IMG/VR virus record: IMGVR_UViG_3300022198_000522
Location: 1 to 40,568 of that record
Strand: one strand, 5' to 3'
DNA: 40,568 nt
From: a virus
Shown here: one piece after another, positions 39,352 to 40,568 of the stretch
How the letters are laid out: the number at the start of each line of letters is the position of its first letter
Numbering within the stretch: position 1 is the stretch's first letter
The notes under the pieces: generated by a model
What the model was told of the DNA's origin: nothing
Seen by the model: only the letters and a program-made list of their open reading frames with translations
Databases searched by the model: none
Made by a program: the position numbers and the translations under genes

Positions 39352-39576
39352 CTAGTCCCTTTGCAAAACCTTATCCAACTTATCCTCGACCCGATGCAAG
39401 GCTTCCATGACCTGCCGCATATCGTTGCGAACATCTTCACGAGTTGCGTACTCTTCGCGTGTCTTGTTAACCAAGATACTCAGCCGTTTCTGTTCGCCGT
39501 TCTGTTCCTTTAGGAACCACGCCAGACCAGCCACGAACAGGCCGATGAGCATATCTATGAGGCTGGTCATTTCCAC
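39352..39576 (-). CDS. Holin-like membrane protein
   Basis: This 74-aa protein has one hydrophobic helix near the N terminus (SLIDMLIGLFVAGLAWFL), then a charged coiled-coil (KQNGEQKRLSILVNKTREEY or similar). This matches small membrane proteins in marine podoviruses that could be holins or membrane-anchored tail or spanin partners. It lacks the two or three spans of class I and II holins. The gene follows the tail fibre and a small unknown gene. No lysin lies next to it. Confidence 0.55.
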   Translation of the reverse strand: MEMTSLIDMLIGLFVAGLAWFLKEQNGEQKRLSILVNKTREEYATREDVRNDMRQVMEALHRVEDKLDKVLQRD

Positions 39577-39586
39577 TGGTCAACCC

Positions 39587-39829
39587 CTACGCTGTGTAGG
39601 AGTTGCCAGCAGAGATAGCGGCATTGGCTGCTGTCATATCCTCTGTAGTCCAGAAGTCTTTAGCAACCATGATTTCCAGATGTTCAACATTCCTGTCTAC
39701 GCAGTCCTGCTTGTCTGCGGCATCATCATCAGCCATAGCCTCGCCAGCAATAATAGCATTGATGAGGTCAACGCTGTGACCCATCGCTGTGTAATGTTGT
39801 GCGATTTGTTCTGCTGTTAGTTCGTCCAT
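39587..39829 (-). CDS. 80-residue hypothetical protein
   Basis: This acidic helical protein begins MDELTAEQIAQHYTAMGHSV and ends with a VAKDFWTTEDMTAANAAI segment. Related short proteins with NVEHLEIMxAKDxWTTEDM occur next to tail fibre genes in marine phages, as here. The function is unknown. It is 12 bases downstream of the fibre stop. Confidence 0.7.
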   Translation of the reverse strand: MDELTAEQIAQHYTAMGHSVDLINAIIAGEAMADDDAADKQDCVDRNVEHLEIMVAKDFWTTEDMTAANAAISAGNSYTA

Positions 39830-39841
39830 TGTACTCTCCTA

Positions 39842-40568
39842 TTAGTTGGACTCAAGTGCGGCTACTTTAGCCTCAAGTGTTTCAATCCTGTCCATTGCTT
39901 CTTGCAATGCCTTGACTGCTTTCATATAGAGGATGCTGTATTTAACCTCTTTAGTTGTTGTGCCTAAATCGTTGTTATCAGCATCTTTGTCAGGGGATTC
40001 TGTGACAAGCCCAGACATACCAGCAGCTTCAACTTCTTGCGCTACAACACCCAGCCTCCACAAATCATCGCTGTCACCTTTTTCTGTGACATCTGACTTC
40101 ATCTTATATTTGCGAATAGTCAGGGCTTTGATATCATCCCACTGGCTAGATGCGTCAGTGATTTGTTCTTTTAGCTTTACATCTGAAATAGCACCATAAC
40201 TGTTGTCGTGGTTGACTACATCGCCGTCCGAATAAATAACAAATCTTCTAGCTACAGAATCATCAAAGGCATAGATATAGTTAGTATTATTGTCAGGCGC
40301 ACAATTTGCAAATTGTTGAAAAATACCGTAAGCACTAGAAGCAGCGAGATTTTTTATGTAAAAACTTGTGTTACCAACGCTACCTACATCAAATTGCCAT
40401 CTTTCAGCCGCTGAAGAATAATGACCTCTAGGATTACCATTGCCATCCGACAGCACGATGTTGTTGCTGGATGTGCGGATGTCCAAGCCGCCTTGATTGC
40501 CGTCAAAGCGACCAAGAATGGTGTTGTTGCTACCTGTTGTAACATAAACACCGCTATCTCTGCCGACA
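39842..40568 (-). CDS. Tail fibre, C-terminal part with S74 chaperone domain (partial)
   Basis: The frame is open to the right edge. The window shows its last 242 residues, including a beta-repeat end (GRDSGVYVTTGSNNTILG, then GLDIRTSSNNIVLSDGNG). A chaperone domain of the S74 type follows, with SDVKLKEQI near base 40186, whose Ser makes the self-cut, LWRLGVVAQEV, a KYSILYMKAVKALQE helix, and a coiled-coil end. This domain folds the fibre trimer and then cleaves itself off. The N terminus that attaches to the virion is missing. No start codon is in the window. Confidence 0.9.
   Translation of the reverse strand, partial: VGRDSGVYVTTGSNNTILGRFDGNQGGLDIRTSSNNIVLSDGNGNPRGHYSSAAERWQFDVGSVGNTSFYIKNLAASSAYGIFQQFANCAPDNNTNYIYAFDDSVARRFVIYSDGDVVNHDNSYGAISDVKLKEQITDASSQWDDIKALTIRKYKMKSDVTEKGDSDDLWRLGVVAQEVEAAGMSGLVTESPDKDADNNDLGTTTKEVKYSILYMKAVKALQEAMDRIETLEAKVAALESN

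Noticed and set aside
39352-39576. Firm naming as holin
   Set aside because: One membrane span and no lysin nearby. Kept as holin-like only.

Overview
The window is part of the genome of a double-stranded DNA tailed phage. It carries two terminase subunits, a portal, a scaffold-like protein, an HK97-type coat protein, ejection-type internal proteins and an S74 tail fibre end, together with T7-type replication genes. Short-tailed (podovirus-like) architecture is inferred from the T7-like set: primase, helicase, family A polymerase and gp3-type endonuclease I. A DnaJ-like zinc finger inside the polymerase, a cobalamin-dependent ribonucleotide reductase and many small proteins typical of marine phages point to a marine phage near the HMO-2011 group, whose known hosts are SAR116 and Roseobacter-type alphaproteobacteria. 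That assignment rests on recalled family features, not on a search. The window is not a closed genome. A tail-fibre gene runs off the right edge, a new gene's start codon sits at bases 1-3, and the two ends do not join in frame. Tail-tube genes and lysis enzymes are not in the window.

Layout. Bases 1-11,753 (minus strand, transcribed right to left) hold the packaging and head operon: a small Cys-containing protein, TerS, two small proteins, TerL, a protein with a tyrosine-recombinase-like domain, portal, an overprinted small gene, an 887-aa protein with an HExxH motif, scaffold and coat. A good sigma70-type promoter at 11,869-11,897 starts it. Bases 11,754-12,549 are non-coding. They hold that promoter, a 15-bp palindrome just downstream of its predicted start, a divergent consensus promoter with a terminator about 100 bases further on (a probable small RNA), and a C-rich tract. 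Bases 12,550-18,248 (minus) are accessory or early genes in three transcription units separated by terminators. They include DUF932 and gp88-like proteins, a winged-helix-like protein, a ribbon-helix-helix protein and many small unknowns. Six of these genes share a repeated leader.

Bases 18,391-29,448 (plus) are a tightly overlapping replication and nucleotide operon: primase, helicase, HNH nuclease, 3'-5' exonuclease, polymerase, a possible ssDNA-binding protein, a Cas4/RecB-like nuclease, endonuclease I, a MazG-like protein, a DUF3310 protein, class II ribonucleotide reductase and several small proteins. Bases 29,445-40,568 (minus) are a second virion operon converging on the first: S74 tail fibre, holin-like protein, several internal or ejection-type proteins (up to 1,477 aa) and three small proteins. 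No phage RNA polymerase is visible, and every promoter I can read is of host sigma70 type.

The most unusual points are the promoter-to-terminator small RNA unit, a recombinase-like domain inside the virion operon, a gene overprinted on the portal 3' end, a heavily over-represented octamer (AAACCGAC), and a family of repeated gene leaders that marks a cassette.
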